From assembly GCA_001414485.1 (NCBI GenBank), contig LLEY01000034.1, positions 186,001 to 250,000 of the forward strand: a stretch of 64,000 nucleotides of DNA, written 5' to 3'. The notes under the pieces were generated by a model that ran no database searches, had not been told where the DNA came from, and saw only the letters and a list, made by a program, of their open reading frames with translations. Position 1 is the first letter of the stretch, and every line of letters starts with the position of its first letter. A program made the translations under genes and the position numbers. Of this stretch, positions 23,701-35,600 are shown one piece after another. This stretch comes from Calycina herbarum. Its lineage: Eukaryota > Ascomycota > Leotiomycetes > Helotiales > Pezizellaceae.

Positions 23701-26700
23701 GAGTATCTTACTACGTTGTTATAGTTAGACGAAGATATTACAGTTATTATTAAATACTTTATTACTATTCGTAATCGCTGCCCTACTTCTGTAGAGAGCC
23801 TGCTCTAATTTTCTAAGATTATTCTACAGCGATATAAGAAGATATTATACTGCCTCGAGACTAAGTTACGCTAACAGATCCTATAAGATCGGTAAGGCAT
23901 CGATTATATAATACGACGGGTCTAGGTAGGATACTGTCTAGGCAGCTCTTAGACTTCCTTAAATATACTAAATAAGAGATAGCTTATAACTTAGACATCT
24001 ACGGAAGAAGGCGTCTACTTAATAACTATCTACTATAATATTTTAGACAGGAGCCTTCTAGTAGATAGCGTGCCGCTTATAAGGCTTCTACGGTCTTATA
24101 AGCTACACCTAACTTATAGTCGAGTCTTTAGCGAGGTTAGAGATCTCTTATATAGATAAGTGTTTAAGCTAACTTAATTATCTAGTAAACCCTAGAGGTA
24201 CTCCTATTAATAATAAGAGGAATGATTTTTAAGATAAGAAATAAGATAGATAGCTAATAGGTAGTTTTTATAGACTAGGAGCGATCTATAGACTAACGGT
24301 TTCTTAGGTCTATTTTCAAATATATAGTACTAAGCTTATTATTCGAACCTAAAGTTAGTAACAAATCTGTGAGCTAGTACCTGATTATATAATACGTGAT
24401 GATTTTCTATTAGTATTTATACAGAACTATGTCTACTAGCTAGACATTAGCATAGAGCGGATTGAATAGCGCCTGTTAAAAGACGTATAGACCTATTCTC
24501 CTAAAAACTAGCGGATATAGGCCGAGGGTTATCAGAGGTTAGTATTACGTAGTAGAGGCCGAAAGGCTATCGATGTTCGTAGTCTAACGGCTAGAGCTAT
24601 TACGCAAATCCTTAGCCCGCTTAAGTATACATCTTATATTTATATATCTCTAGACTGCGGGATAGGAGCACTAGAGATCCACTTACTACGGATGAAGCTT
24701 GATTTTATTCTTAATAACGCTTAGAGCTTACTCGAGTTAAAGTAGTTTTAGAGAATAGTCGTAGACAAGCGGTAATCCTTTAGAGCATTTACTAGACTAG
24801 AAAATAAGCTTGTTTTACGCCTAGTTAACCAGTTATCTCGGTTAGTCCTTGTCCTCTATAGTAGCGTGTCTTTCTCGTCTAAGGGCTATTATATCTAGGC
24901 TACGATTAATATAACTTCGAGCCTCTATGTTAAGTACTATATCTACAAGATCGATAGCTAACTCGGACGTCTTAAAGATAATAGAAGTCTCTATAGCCGA
25001 CTCTTTAAGATTTATCTCTACGCTATAACGTCGCACTGCCTTGTCGACTAGCTTACTAGGCGGACGGGTATAGAAGAGGCCTTATAAGACCTTATATAAA
25101 CTCGATCTTTTATTCAGCTTAAACTAGGGGATATTAAGCTTCTAGAGAAGATTACCTACCTGACCCCGCGATGTTAATTTTATCTAAAGCATCTATAAGT
25201 GATATAGTAGGTAGATTAGACGTCGCTGTCCTCTCTTTTATAGTACTACGAGTTTTATAAGCTAGTAGCGTTAATTCTAGACTAGGCCAGGTTAGACTAG
25301 GCTTTTCAAGAGTAGCCGGTAGCGATCTCTCTTTTGAATACGTATAGCGAATAGTACCTTCTAGAAAGAGCTACTATTTATAATTCTTCGTTTTAGGTAG
25401 ACGGGTTTAGTACAGCTGCTTTTACTATTACCTAGGACGTTACTTACTACGCCTAAGACTAGTCTATTAATACTAACCGAGAGCTTCGAACCCGCTAGAC
25501 TATATAGCTTATAAACAGTTAGTTAATAAACCTTACTATATACCTACAGTTGCTCTTAGAGATTGAATCATAGGCAGAGCTAATCTGCGGTCCTAGCTAC
25601 GTTGAACTAACGTTAGAGTTTAACCTTAGATAGTTGGAAAGTCCTGTCGAGTTTCTTCTATAGTACTAGTGTACTCTCTAAGATCTACTATCCTAGAGCG
25701 TGGTTAGCATAGACAAGTATAAGGTTATAATACTCTTATTCACTTTCTCTTATTCTCTCTACGCTAAGCGGGAGCTTATCCTAACCCTCCTCGCTTTTGT
25801 AACCTCTCTAGAATTATAAATACTTTAGACTCTATACTCTCTAACCTTTCAGCTTACTAACAGGTACAGGCTGGTACAAAAGAGGCTAGCCTGTCTTATA
25901 GTAAGCTAGGCGTAAGATTTTTCTTTATACTCTTAGTACTATCTTCTAACACTTACTAGCGAGATAAAGCGCTATACTAAGGCGCGTCGGAACCGATTAT
26001 ATAAAGCCTTAGTAGATAAGTAGGCAACGATTTTTATATAGGATCTTATTTCCTAGTAGCCTACAACTGATATATCTACTCCTACCGATCCTTATCTTAG
26101 CACGTATATTAAGGTCTAGTAGACAATGGAAAATACGTATCTCTTCTTTAATAGCTAGTACCGGAACGTATAGTTTCAAAGGTATATTTAGCAGGTTCAG
26201 AATATCCTAGATAGTTTGTCTTTAGAATAATAAGATTGTTAACTCTACTCTTTTATACCACCTATTAACAGATATATTCCTTGGCGTACATATGTTAGCT
26301 TTGCTAACTTAACAAGTACCCGCGCTCCTCGCCTCCCCGGTCCTAACTAAGAGCGGCGCTTTAAGAAGTAGGTTATCTGAGGCAAAAGGGACGGCGCCGA
26401 TCAGGCTAAGCTTAAAAGGTTAGTAGAAAAGGTAGTATCTCAGTGTTCTAGCACGTATAAGCAGTGATATACTAATAGTCTAGCTATAAGCTTTGAAGTA
26501 ATATATAACGATAACTTTGTAGAACTGAAGGACGTGCCGAACCTAACTCCGCTACTAGAAACTTACCTAGAGCAAGCCTAGCGTTATAAGAGGGCTATCT
26601 ATCAAAGGATCTATAAGCGGTTATGCTCTAGCTCTTATTATCTCGTTTAAAGGTTATAGCTGCTCCCTCGCTTATCCCCGATCTCGATTCTCTCGCGCTT

Positions 26701-29700
26701 AGCTAGTAATAAAGTCACTGCTCTCTCTAATAGCTAGAAAGCGTCCTTAGTATAGTATAGACTAGCTATAACGAATGTTTAATATATAGAGCGACTCCTC
26801 GCGGCCGCTGGAAATAAGCTTAAACTCGTAGGTAAACTCGAAAATCCGGGCTATTAAAACTAGGACCTCTTTAACCGTCCTTAGTAGCTTCTTTTTAAAA
26901 TCGAGAATAACCTCTTAATCCGCCTATAATAGGTTTCAATTACCTATAAGATAATAAATCTATTATCTAGCTTAAACTCTGTTATATAATTTAATATAGA
27001 GCTAGGCAAGTTATCTATTATTATTTCTATTAGCGCTATAGACCTCGTAGATAGAATATAACTTATTAGGGTTGTCGTTCTTAAGCCGTTGATAATATAG
27101 ATGTTCTAGTTACTAGCGAAATTGCTTAGAGGTATACTAAATCGACGTATTATCTATATACTAATCTCACGTTTACTTAACTTCAGTATAAGTCAGAGAC
27201 GTTAGATCCGTTAGATATATAAAGAATATAAACAGAGCGGGTTAATACTTCTTCTTTAACCGGAGTATATCCTCTTATTCGAGCTAATAGGGTTCGAGCG
27301 GCTTCTCTCTAGTAACTTAGAGCTAGGCAACGGCCTAATTAAAACTTAGAATTAGCTATACGCTAACTTACGAGATATACTCGACGAGAGTAATAAGATT
27401 CTAAGTATACGATATATGCTAATATATACTACAGGCTTATAGCGTGCTATTGATTTCAGCCTAGAGCGTTAGAACATAGTCTAATATATTTTAAGAGTTT
27501 TAGGCCGTGCTACGTACTATGTCTTAGAGAAATATCTCTATAGTTTAGAAGTTATACCTACACTACCTAGAGGATTTCCTCGAATCCGAATACTTTAGAC
27601 TAAGGCCGGTGAGAAGATACTAAAGAATGTCGTATAGCAGCTCTGCGAAGATAGCCTACCTAGCGTACCTATCTAGAGGCTTTCTAAGTAACTTAAACTA
27701 GCTTTATTCGCGTATCTTACTAATCTAAGAGAGAGCGTATAGTCGTTATAGGAACTATAAGACTCTAATTTCTTGTCTAAATTAATTAAAAGTAGCCTGC
27801 TTCTTCTTAAGAGGCTTTTTGCTTATAGGATCCTAAGATTTGCCTTAGCGTAAAAGCAGTAGCGTGTTAACTACAGCCTCGATCTATTACGAACGCTGCT
27901 CGCTATTCCGTACTATATAAAGGACAGCCTAGCAGCCTAGGCGGAATTCAGCTATCTTGATACTACGATTATTCTAACCTGCCTGTCTTATTACTATAGT
28001 AGCCTCTTCGATTAACAAATTCGTTTTAGCTTAGAAGTGCTTCTCTAGTCTGACTATGTCTAAGAAGAATATAAACGCTAGGTAGAGGATGCTCTACGAT
28101 TACCTAGCCTGTTTAGACATATTACTAGTATCAATCTTAGTAATACGAGACAGTGCTCGTAAGAGGTATTTCCGCTATTACGATTTACGAGGGGCGCTAT
28201 TAATTTTTATATATTAGCTATTATATTTCTAACCGAGATAAAAGAGTTCCCTAGTAAACTCTTATTATTAGATTAGGATATCGCGCGAGAGAAAGCTTAC
28301 CTAACCACGGGCTTTAGTAGGGCTAACGATAGTAGGTACGTGTTACTACTATCTATTAACTAGCGCGATTTACTAGCGTAACTCTTAACTAATGCCGCCG
28401 TGCTCGGTTACTTATTATAACCTGAAAATTACTTTATAGATATTAGACCAACTTCTATAATAGGTATACTTGACGCCTAAGTTTTTCTAGAGATAGTCTC
28501 GCTAAGACCTCAAATCTGCGTTATCCTTGACGTCGGGGCTTAAGTTCTTGAACTATAGAACGAGGAGGTAGCGCGCGCGTAGCTCTTACGTGTCTTAGAA
28601 TCCGAGGCGTAGGCGGCTATTTTCTTTGATAGATAGAATAAGATCTACGTTCTAAGCTACGATAAGAGAAAGAAGTCTTTGTCGATCTCGCCTTTTATAC
28701 AGCAGATAGATTAGTGTTTAGTATACCTTAACTAGTCCTATATAAGAGAGGTAGATCTAAAATTACTAACAAATTATTAAGTAGTCTTAACTTTAGGTCC
28801 TAGCCTAATCAAGGATTAACTTATCTAAGGTATTCCCTCTTATCTAGATATTAGTTTATACTAATAATAGACAGCTTATATATAGATGCGAAAGCTTAGT
28901 AAGAGCTAGTTAGTTATATTTTGTAGTTCGATAGAAGTTTAACATAAGATCCGAGAAAGTAGCAGTAGGACTGAGGGACCTATTAAGGTGATTGATATAT
29001 TATAATAGAGTATAGCGGAGATATACGCCTGTATAAGCAGAACTATCCTACTATAGGCGATATAGGGTATGCGACATCAGCTTCGTCGTATAGTATACTT
29101 ATTAACAATAGCTATAGAATATACGGAGAGACTTCTTAAGCCTAAGGTGTAAAGCCTATAACAGAGATATAGATATAACGACGTATGTTTTAAGGACATA
29201 GTCTTCGGTAATATTACCGAGGAGACGCTCCTAGGCCGTAAGAAGCAGGTAAACGAGATCTAACTCAAGTGCTAGGAATTTAAAGTTGCAGCTTTAGACA
29301 TAGCAATGTATAAGGAGGAATAAGAGCGTAAGCTTTCTCCTAAGAATAAGCGTAAACAGCAGATCGAGCTTCTACTACTATCGAGACCCTTCCTCCACAG
29401 TGTTTATAGCGACGTTCGACAATTAGCAACATATAGGGTTCTAAGGCGGTCGTCTAACGCTTTCCTACCCGCTTTTGCGACTCTTTGTAATACTACTGCT
29501 AATGCCTACTATGAATCAACAGCATAGCCTCGTGACTTGCTTGTCACGGCCGACTTTGTAAACATAGTTCGAGCGACAGACAGACAAGACCTGGACTCTT
29601 TCTTAAGGCCGGTATATTAGATCATAAGCTGTAAAAGAGGGAGCGTTATCAACTATATAGTAGTAAGTCCATATAAAGCTCAAGAGCTCTTACCGTTGAT

Positions 29701-30160
29701 TCGATAGTATAAGCAAGTAACACTGTATATATACTCCCCGCGTCTTTCCCTGTCGATGCTAACCCCGGAAGACCTCTCCTTATACGCTATTCCGGCCGTC
29801 CTAGAATCGTGGTCAACCCCTTCTATTAGCTATCACCTTAACCTCTTTGCTAGTCAGTTGTATATCTGAACTTACGAAGATTACTTATTACTTTACAGCT
29901 GTTTAGGGCTCTGCTCTCGCCGTCTAGACAACTGTATTAAGGTCGCAAGCGATGGCTTTATAAGTTAGGTTTAGTAAGCTACGTCCTGTCCCTTTACTAC
30001 TAGTCTAGTGGCTTTTGTTAGAATAATAATGTTAATAAGGAGGAAGGGGCAGAGTATTTCGTTCTTATATATCGGTTAACTTTTGAATAGAGACTTAATT
30101 ACCCGAGAGTAATTCTTAAGAGAGTAGTAGTAAATAGCAACAGTAGGATATATAGACTGG
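20744..30160 (+). pseudogene. Giant DUF6606/DUF3638/DUF3645 protein gene, RIP-destroyed
   Basis: A relic of a roughly 3,000-residue fungal protein, recognised by the order of family motifs when RIP stops are ignored. The N-terminal DUF6606-like part starts near 20,744 (INYVFL, then KDDNN). LTSILRGIR lies at about 21,388 and SLSRSDILF-like text at about 21,620. The middle part carries AKSTVFKLNV (22,730), VEGNWQGSV (23,440) and ITSHCLVDQLTRRTG (25,025). The DUF3638/3645 region has KKSLSISPF (28,670), CLVYLN*SYIREVDLKL (28,712, where relatives have a DEAH-like box), VVLTLGPSLIKD (28,780) and MRKLSKS (28,886). The C-terminal VKVASDGFIS lies at 29,940. Databases often label relatives ubiquitinyl hydrolase; I treat that function as unproven. 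Hundreds of stops and several frame slips make it non-functional. Its RIP load implies a duplicated or mobile past. Confidence 0.85.
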
Positions 30161-30235
30161 ACTTAATAGATAATACTTGTTATAGTTATATAAGCAAGCT
30201 TAAAGCGACCTTATAGTAGTATATCCAGGTCTATA

Positions 30236-30325
30236 TTAACTAAGACTAAATTAACTAAGACTAAATTAACTAAGACTAAATTAACTAAGACTAAATTAAC
30301 TAAGACTAAATTAACTAAGTCTAAA
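30236..30325. repeat. 15-bp minisatellite, six units
   Basis: Six head-to-tail units of TTAACTAAGACTAAA, the first five identical and the sixth with one A-to-T change, followed by two broken units to about 30,360. It lies about 100 bp past the end of the giant pseudogene. The unit has no CpA or TpG, so RIP cannot alter it; alternatively the array expanded after RIP ceased. Confidence 0.93.
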
Positions 30326-30360
30326 TTAACTTAAACCGAAACTAAATTAACTAACTCTAA

Positions 30361-32673
30361 TAGTAAAATAGTTTTATTTATTCTTATAGCTATTTATTAT
30401 ACTATTTATATCGTCTCTTACGAGGCTTTTGACTCTTCTCATCGCATCCTCGCTTACGTAAGCCAGTAATAAAATGAGACACTCGAAAGTGTTACTGAAA
30501 TCCCTTCCTCTAGCTCTCTCTATATAGACAAATCTGATTTAGAGAAGCGGGCTCTACTAAGTTTACTTACTTTACTTATAAGAATAAAGTTATTCTCCTT
30601 CTATAGAAGAACTATACCCTCTTAACCCTTAGGGCCTATGTTCTTATTAATAGCTGATTAGGTAGGCTGTAGGTATTGCCCTATTATACCTGTCGGCTAA
30701 TCTGCCTTAGATTCGGTTCTAGTTCTTAAAGTTAGCCTAGACGGTAACTTTGAACCTGAATAATCAACGAGTACCTTTTCCTTTATATTATACGGAGAAG
30801 TGTATCCGATATCCTTTTCGTCTACTCTAAGTATATAATTACGTTTTTATTTTCAAGTCTAGAGCAGGTTAGCTAACCGTAGAATAAGGCTTTTAGAGTT
30901 AATACCTTATATTACTTATGTTAAGGAATCAGTAGGCTATAGGAGCTGAAGTATGCCCCTTTGACTACCGGTTAGTAGGAATCACTTGGTTCTAACCCTT
31001 AGTCTTTAAAGCAACGACATCTCTACTAAGGCTTTAACTAACTTGATTTACCGTATATACAAAGTGTATATCTGTAAGTTATAGACGATGTTCAACTACT
31101 AGGTTGTGTTTACTAAAGTAATATATAGTAATCCTATACTAGCTCTATTAGCACGAGTTATAATAAATAAGTATAGGCGGATATCGCGAAACCTACTACT
31201 AGGTATATAATTTCTAGTAAGACTAAGTTAGAGTTAGATATTAGATTAGAAGTTATACTCTGGAAATATAATAAGAATTTCCTAGTCTAGTCTAATTTAT
31301 TTTACTATAAAGTTTTTATACTACTCCTTCTTAAGTCGTTCTTCTAAGACCTAGACGCTTTATATCTGCTTATCCTATTATAATTAATTCTCTTTAAAGC
31401 TATCGCTATATTTATAGCACTCTTCTTAAGGTTATACCTTAGTAGGATATTAATACGTAGCTAAACAATGTTAAGAACTCTAGTAGTAATATAACTTACG
31501 TTTTAACAACTAGTACTTCTAGTACTTCTAGCCTAATAACTGTTTTCAAGTTTAAGGACATAGGAAAGTCTATTATCTCTACTATTAAAGATTTTATAGC
31601 TTATAATACGAAGAAAGTCTATAAGCGTAGGTAGTTTAAGGCTTAGATCTAATCTCTTTTAGAGATCGACTAGGAGCAAGTTTCTAACCTAGCTAGGAAA
31701 GGATTAGTTAAGAGCTTTTGCCTTTTTAGACTACTATAGAGTTGTCGCTAAAGTATATATAGCAAAACCAAGCTATTAAAAGCTCGTCTTTCTAAAAATT
31801 TAAAAGACTCTAAAGAAGAACACCTTTGAATACTTAAAAGCGTTCTTACTAAAAATTTATATTTACGTCGTCGCCCTCGCCTCTGATTTATAGAGGAGGA
31901 CTTACCTATTAGTCCTTAATAAGAACAGAGTAGATATATTTCTAATATATCTATATAAGTTAGTTATATAAAGCGTTCGAAATTAGTATCTATAATCAGC
32001 TTCGCTAGATCTTCTAGTAGGTTAAGCTTTTTGTTTTCTAAAAGATAGAATCTAGTTAAGAAAGAGTAGCGCTAATTTACGTTGCTAGCGTATAAGACCT
32101 TACGTTTGAATCTTTTAACTAGTATTATAACCCGATAGAGTCTTAGTATAAGATCGTAGTCTAGTTTTACAAATTATTATCGGAAAGAGTCGAGTAAGAG
32201 GTCGAGCGTACTACGTAGATCTAGTACTACTTCGTTACTAATTACACTATAGATTATCTAATACTCTAAAGAATGTCAATGTTTTAAACACTACGGCTAG
32301 AATTAGTAAATTATTTCTCTATAAGTTATAAGTAAGAAATACTTACCTCTCTAACTTGTTTCTATTTGTTCTCTGACTAATCAGGTTCTTCGTAACGCTA
32401 AGCAAGGTTATTATAAGAGTTGGATATCCTTTTAAAAAACCTTAAAACAACAGCGTCTTCGCTTAATAATCCTGTTTGATAATACTTTACAGGTCCCGTC
32501 TTTCTAAAATCGTATTATAAAACTCTACTATACTAGTAAAGGAAAATAAAATAGATTAGACCACTTATAAATCCTTATTTACGATTAATAAAACTACTCT
32601 AGCTCCGCTATTAATTATTCTTCCTAATAGCAAGTATAAGATATAGAACTAGCTAGTTGATTTTGTTATAATA
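30361..32673. other. RIP-degraded sequence interrupted by LINE copy 2 (left part)
   Basis: No open frame survives. If TAG/TAA are read as Gln or Trp codons, a + strand coding trace appears at about 31,550-32,470 (for example YLKAFLLKIYIYVVALASDL). A similar sequence recurs at 41,625-41,680. The sequence was one piece with 38,421 onward before LINE copy 2 inserted, as shown by the target duplication. I could not assign it to a transposon class; no LTR or inverted repeat was found. Confidence 0.5.
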
Positions 32674-32689
32674 AATAGTATTTCGTATA
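32674..32689. repeat. Target-site duplication of LINE copy 2 (left)
   Basis: AATAGTATTTCGTATA is identical to 38,405-38,420 and flanks the full-length LINE exactly. The leading AA could belong to the element's A-rich tail, which makes the secure duplication 14-16 bp. Confidence 0.93.
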
Positions 32690-35600
32690 GATATAACCTT
32701 TTTTCGAGACTGAATTTTTTATTCTAAATCACTCGTTCTCACTTGCTTATACTAAACAAGCCGATTTCCTTCTATAGAAACCTCTCTAAGAAGGCCTTTA
32801 GCTCTTCCGCCGCCTCTAAAAAGAGGTCTAGGTAGAGAGGGAGTATACCCGATTCCCTCTTTCCTAAATATATAGTAATCCTTCGTCTTAGTAACTACTA
32901 AAGCCCTAGAACGTAGTTCTATAGGCTAAGCCTTCTTCGAAGGAACTATAGAAGCTATAGATTACTATCTAAGTACTATACTTAACAAAGCTCCCTCTAA
33001 CCTCCTACCCTACCTCTGAGTCTTTTATACTTAAGTAGCTAATATTAGCCTCTTATTCTACTAAGCATATACCTTAGGGACACCTCCTCTACTACCTTCG
33101 ACCTTAGAAACCCCCTCTATTATATATAGAGGCGGCCCTACGCCCTCCTCGACTCCCTCCCCCTCTCTAGCTCTAAGAGAAAAATTCTCGTATATATAGA
33201 CTATAAAGGATATCTTAGCACTTAAAAACATAATCTCGGCATTAATAACAATTCTACCTCTCTCTCTCTCTTCCTTAATAATATAGAAGAAGAAGAATAA
33301 GAATAAGAACTCGCTAGCTAAACTAGACCTTAGAGTCTTTATCTAACTTCCTCCTAATTCCCTTAAAAGAGAGCACTCTACTCTTACTATCTTCCTTATA
33401 CTTTATAACCTAAAAATAGGTTATAAAGAGCTTATATAAGAGGTTCTCTTAATTAACTCTAGATTCGCTATTATATCTAAAAACAAGGAAGCTCTAAAGG
33501 CTCTTCTAATAACAAAGAAAGTATTTATATAGACTCTATTCTTAGTAGCTAGGATCAAGACCTTATAAAACTAGGTAGTATATCGCCTATCTAGGATACC
33601 TTAGAATACTAAAGCTATTAAAATTAATAATAAAGAAGTAATTACCTTAACTCTTACCCCTACTACTATCGAAGTAGTAGCTATAGTAATAAAGAAACGA
33701 ATCAGAGTAGCTTCTATAAAAGTCGACATATTAAGTAAATCGCTCTCTAGTAAGGTATTCTTTACCTCTTAGACTATCTTCTTTAAAGAAGAAGAGGCTT
33801 AGAATTATACTATCCTAGATATAATATCTCTTCTTAGAAGAAGAGTCTTCTTTAAGTCTCTCTCTAAGGTCTCTTTAGTTGTTTAGTGCTCTAAGTACTA
33901 GGAGTAGTATAATTAAAGGATTTATAAAAAGAACTAAAGATGTCGTCTTTATAGTACTACTTAGTATACTAAAGACTTATACCTAGAGTATCTAAACTAT
34001 ATATAATATAAGCTAAAGTGCCTATACTATAGTAGCCTATACCTCTTAGATAACCCTAGATATCTACTTAGACTAGGAACCTTAGGAACACGCTCTATAG
34101 CTAAGAATAGAAGGAATATATACTAAGTATATAACGAACTACGGATTAGAAGCGAGCTCGACTCTCCTTATAGTAGCCTAGAATAGGTTATTCTAGCTAC
34201 TCTATAAGCAAGAGTAGTTAATTCCTCTTCTCTCTCCCTCTTTCCCTCGATACCTTCTTTACCTTAAAGAGAAGAACTCTCTAAAGACACCTCTATAGAA
34301 GAAACAGTATACGCCTCTCTTATACGAAGAACCTGGAACTCTACTATTATAGTCTCTTTATAAGTAGATAAGGATATACGAAGAACTACTATCTTTAAGT
34401 ACTATAAATTAATATAAATAAGTCTAGCGGATACTAGGAGCTTATACTATAGCTAGTATATACTAGGCGAGTCGACGTAGTACTTATTTAAGAACTATAT
34501 ATCTACTTAAGAGAGATTAGCCGCTAGATTATAAGACGTTACCTAAACTACAACTACTTTACACCTATATATAACTAGAACGCTAGACCTCTTAGAGTAC
34601 TCTCCTTTATATATAAAGGGGCTAGGATCCTTATAAGTCAGTAGACCCCTATTACTCCCTTGCTTTAATACTAAGACCTTGTTTATATCTTAATTACTCT
34701 CTTATAAGGCCCCCCGCTATATATACTTAATATATATAACGCTCCTCTTAGTGCTAGGGAAGCTAGGGAGGCTATTAGTCTTATTCTAGCCTCTTAATAC
34801 ATTTCTATAATAAATATCTTTATAGTTAACGACTTTAATCTAAAGAGCCAGCTCTAGTAGCTAGACTTCCTAGACTTAGAGAGTATATAAGCTCCCTCGC
34901 TTATCGACTAGATAGAGAGTAAAGGACTCTAACTTACCACCTCTCCTAGTATATAAACCTATAGCCTAGAGAACACGCTAGACCTAGCCTTCTACTTTAG
35001 TAGCCTCTATTAAAGAGAGGCAACCTTAGAGGTTAACCTAGCCTTTAAGTATAGCTTAGATCACCTCCTAGTTCTTACTAGCCTACTATATACTAGTAGA
35101 CTAGCTAAGAAGGACTCCCTGCTTAAGCTTAGTACTCTTAACGCTAAAGTCTTTAAGATAGTACTTTAAAGAAAGCTTCAAGAGTAGTAGCTCTTTAAGC
35201 TTATAGAACAACTAGACAGGAACTCGCTTAAGACTTTAGTAGAGTTTATTATTAAGAGTATATATAAGGCGTACCTTAGTAGTACTAAGTAAGGGCTTAG
35301 TTATAGAGGCGGACACTCTTAGTAGAACAAGGAGTGCTAATCTGTAGCTACCGAGGCTAGAAAGATACAAAGGCTAGGAGCTAGTATAGAGTCTATTAAA
35401 GGCTTCTAGAGAACACTTTAAGAAGAGATCTAGAAGGTAAAGAGAGAACACTTCCGCGGCCTAATTAATAAAGCTATAAAGAGTAAGGACGTCTTTAAGA
35501 TTTATAAGTAGCACTAGAGTATAGAGGTCTATAAGTCCCCTCCTTTAAAGGACTTGGTAGAGCAACTAGGCTTTACTACTTAGGAGAAATAGAAGATCCT

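Noticed and set aside
24842..25036. 64-residue minus-strand open frame inside the giant pseudogene
   Set aside because: It is the antisense shadow of the + strand DUF3638-family coding trace, which matches the family in order and strand.
30236..30325. CRISPR-like array
   Set aside because: Units are head-to-tail with no spacers, in a fungal genome; it is a minisatellite.
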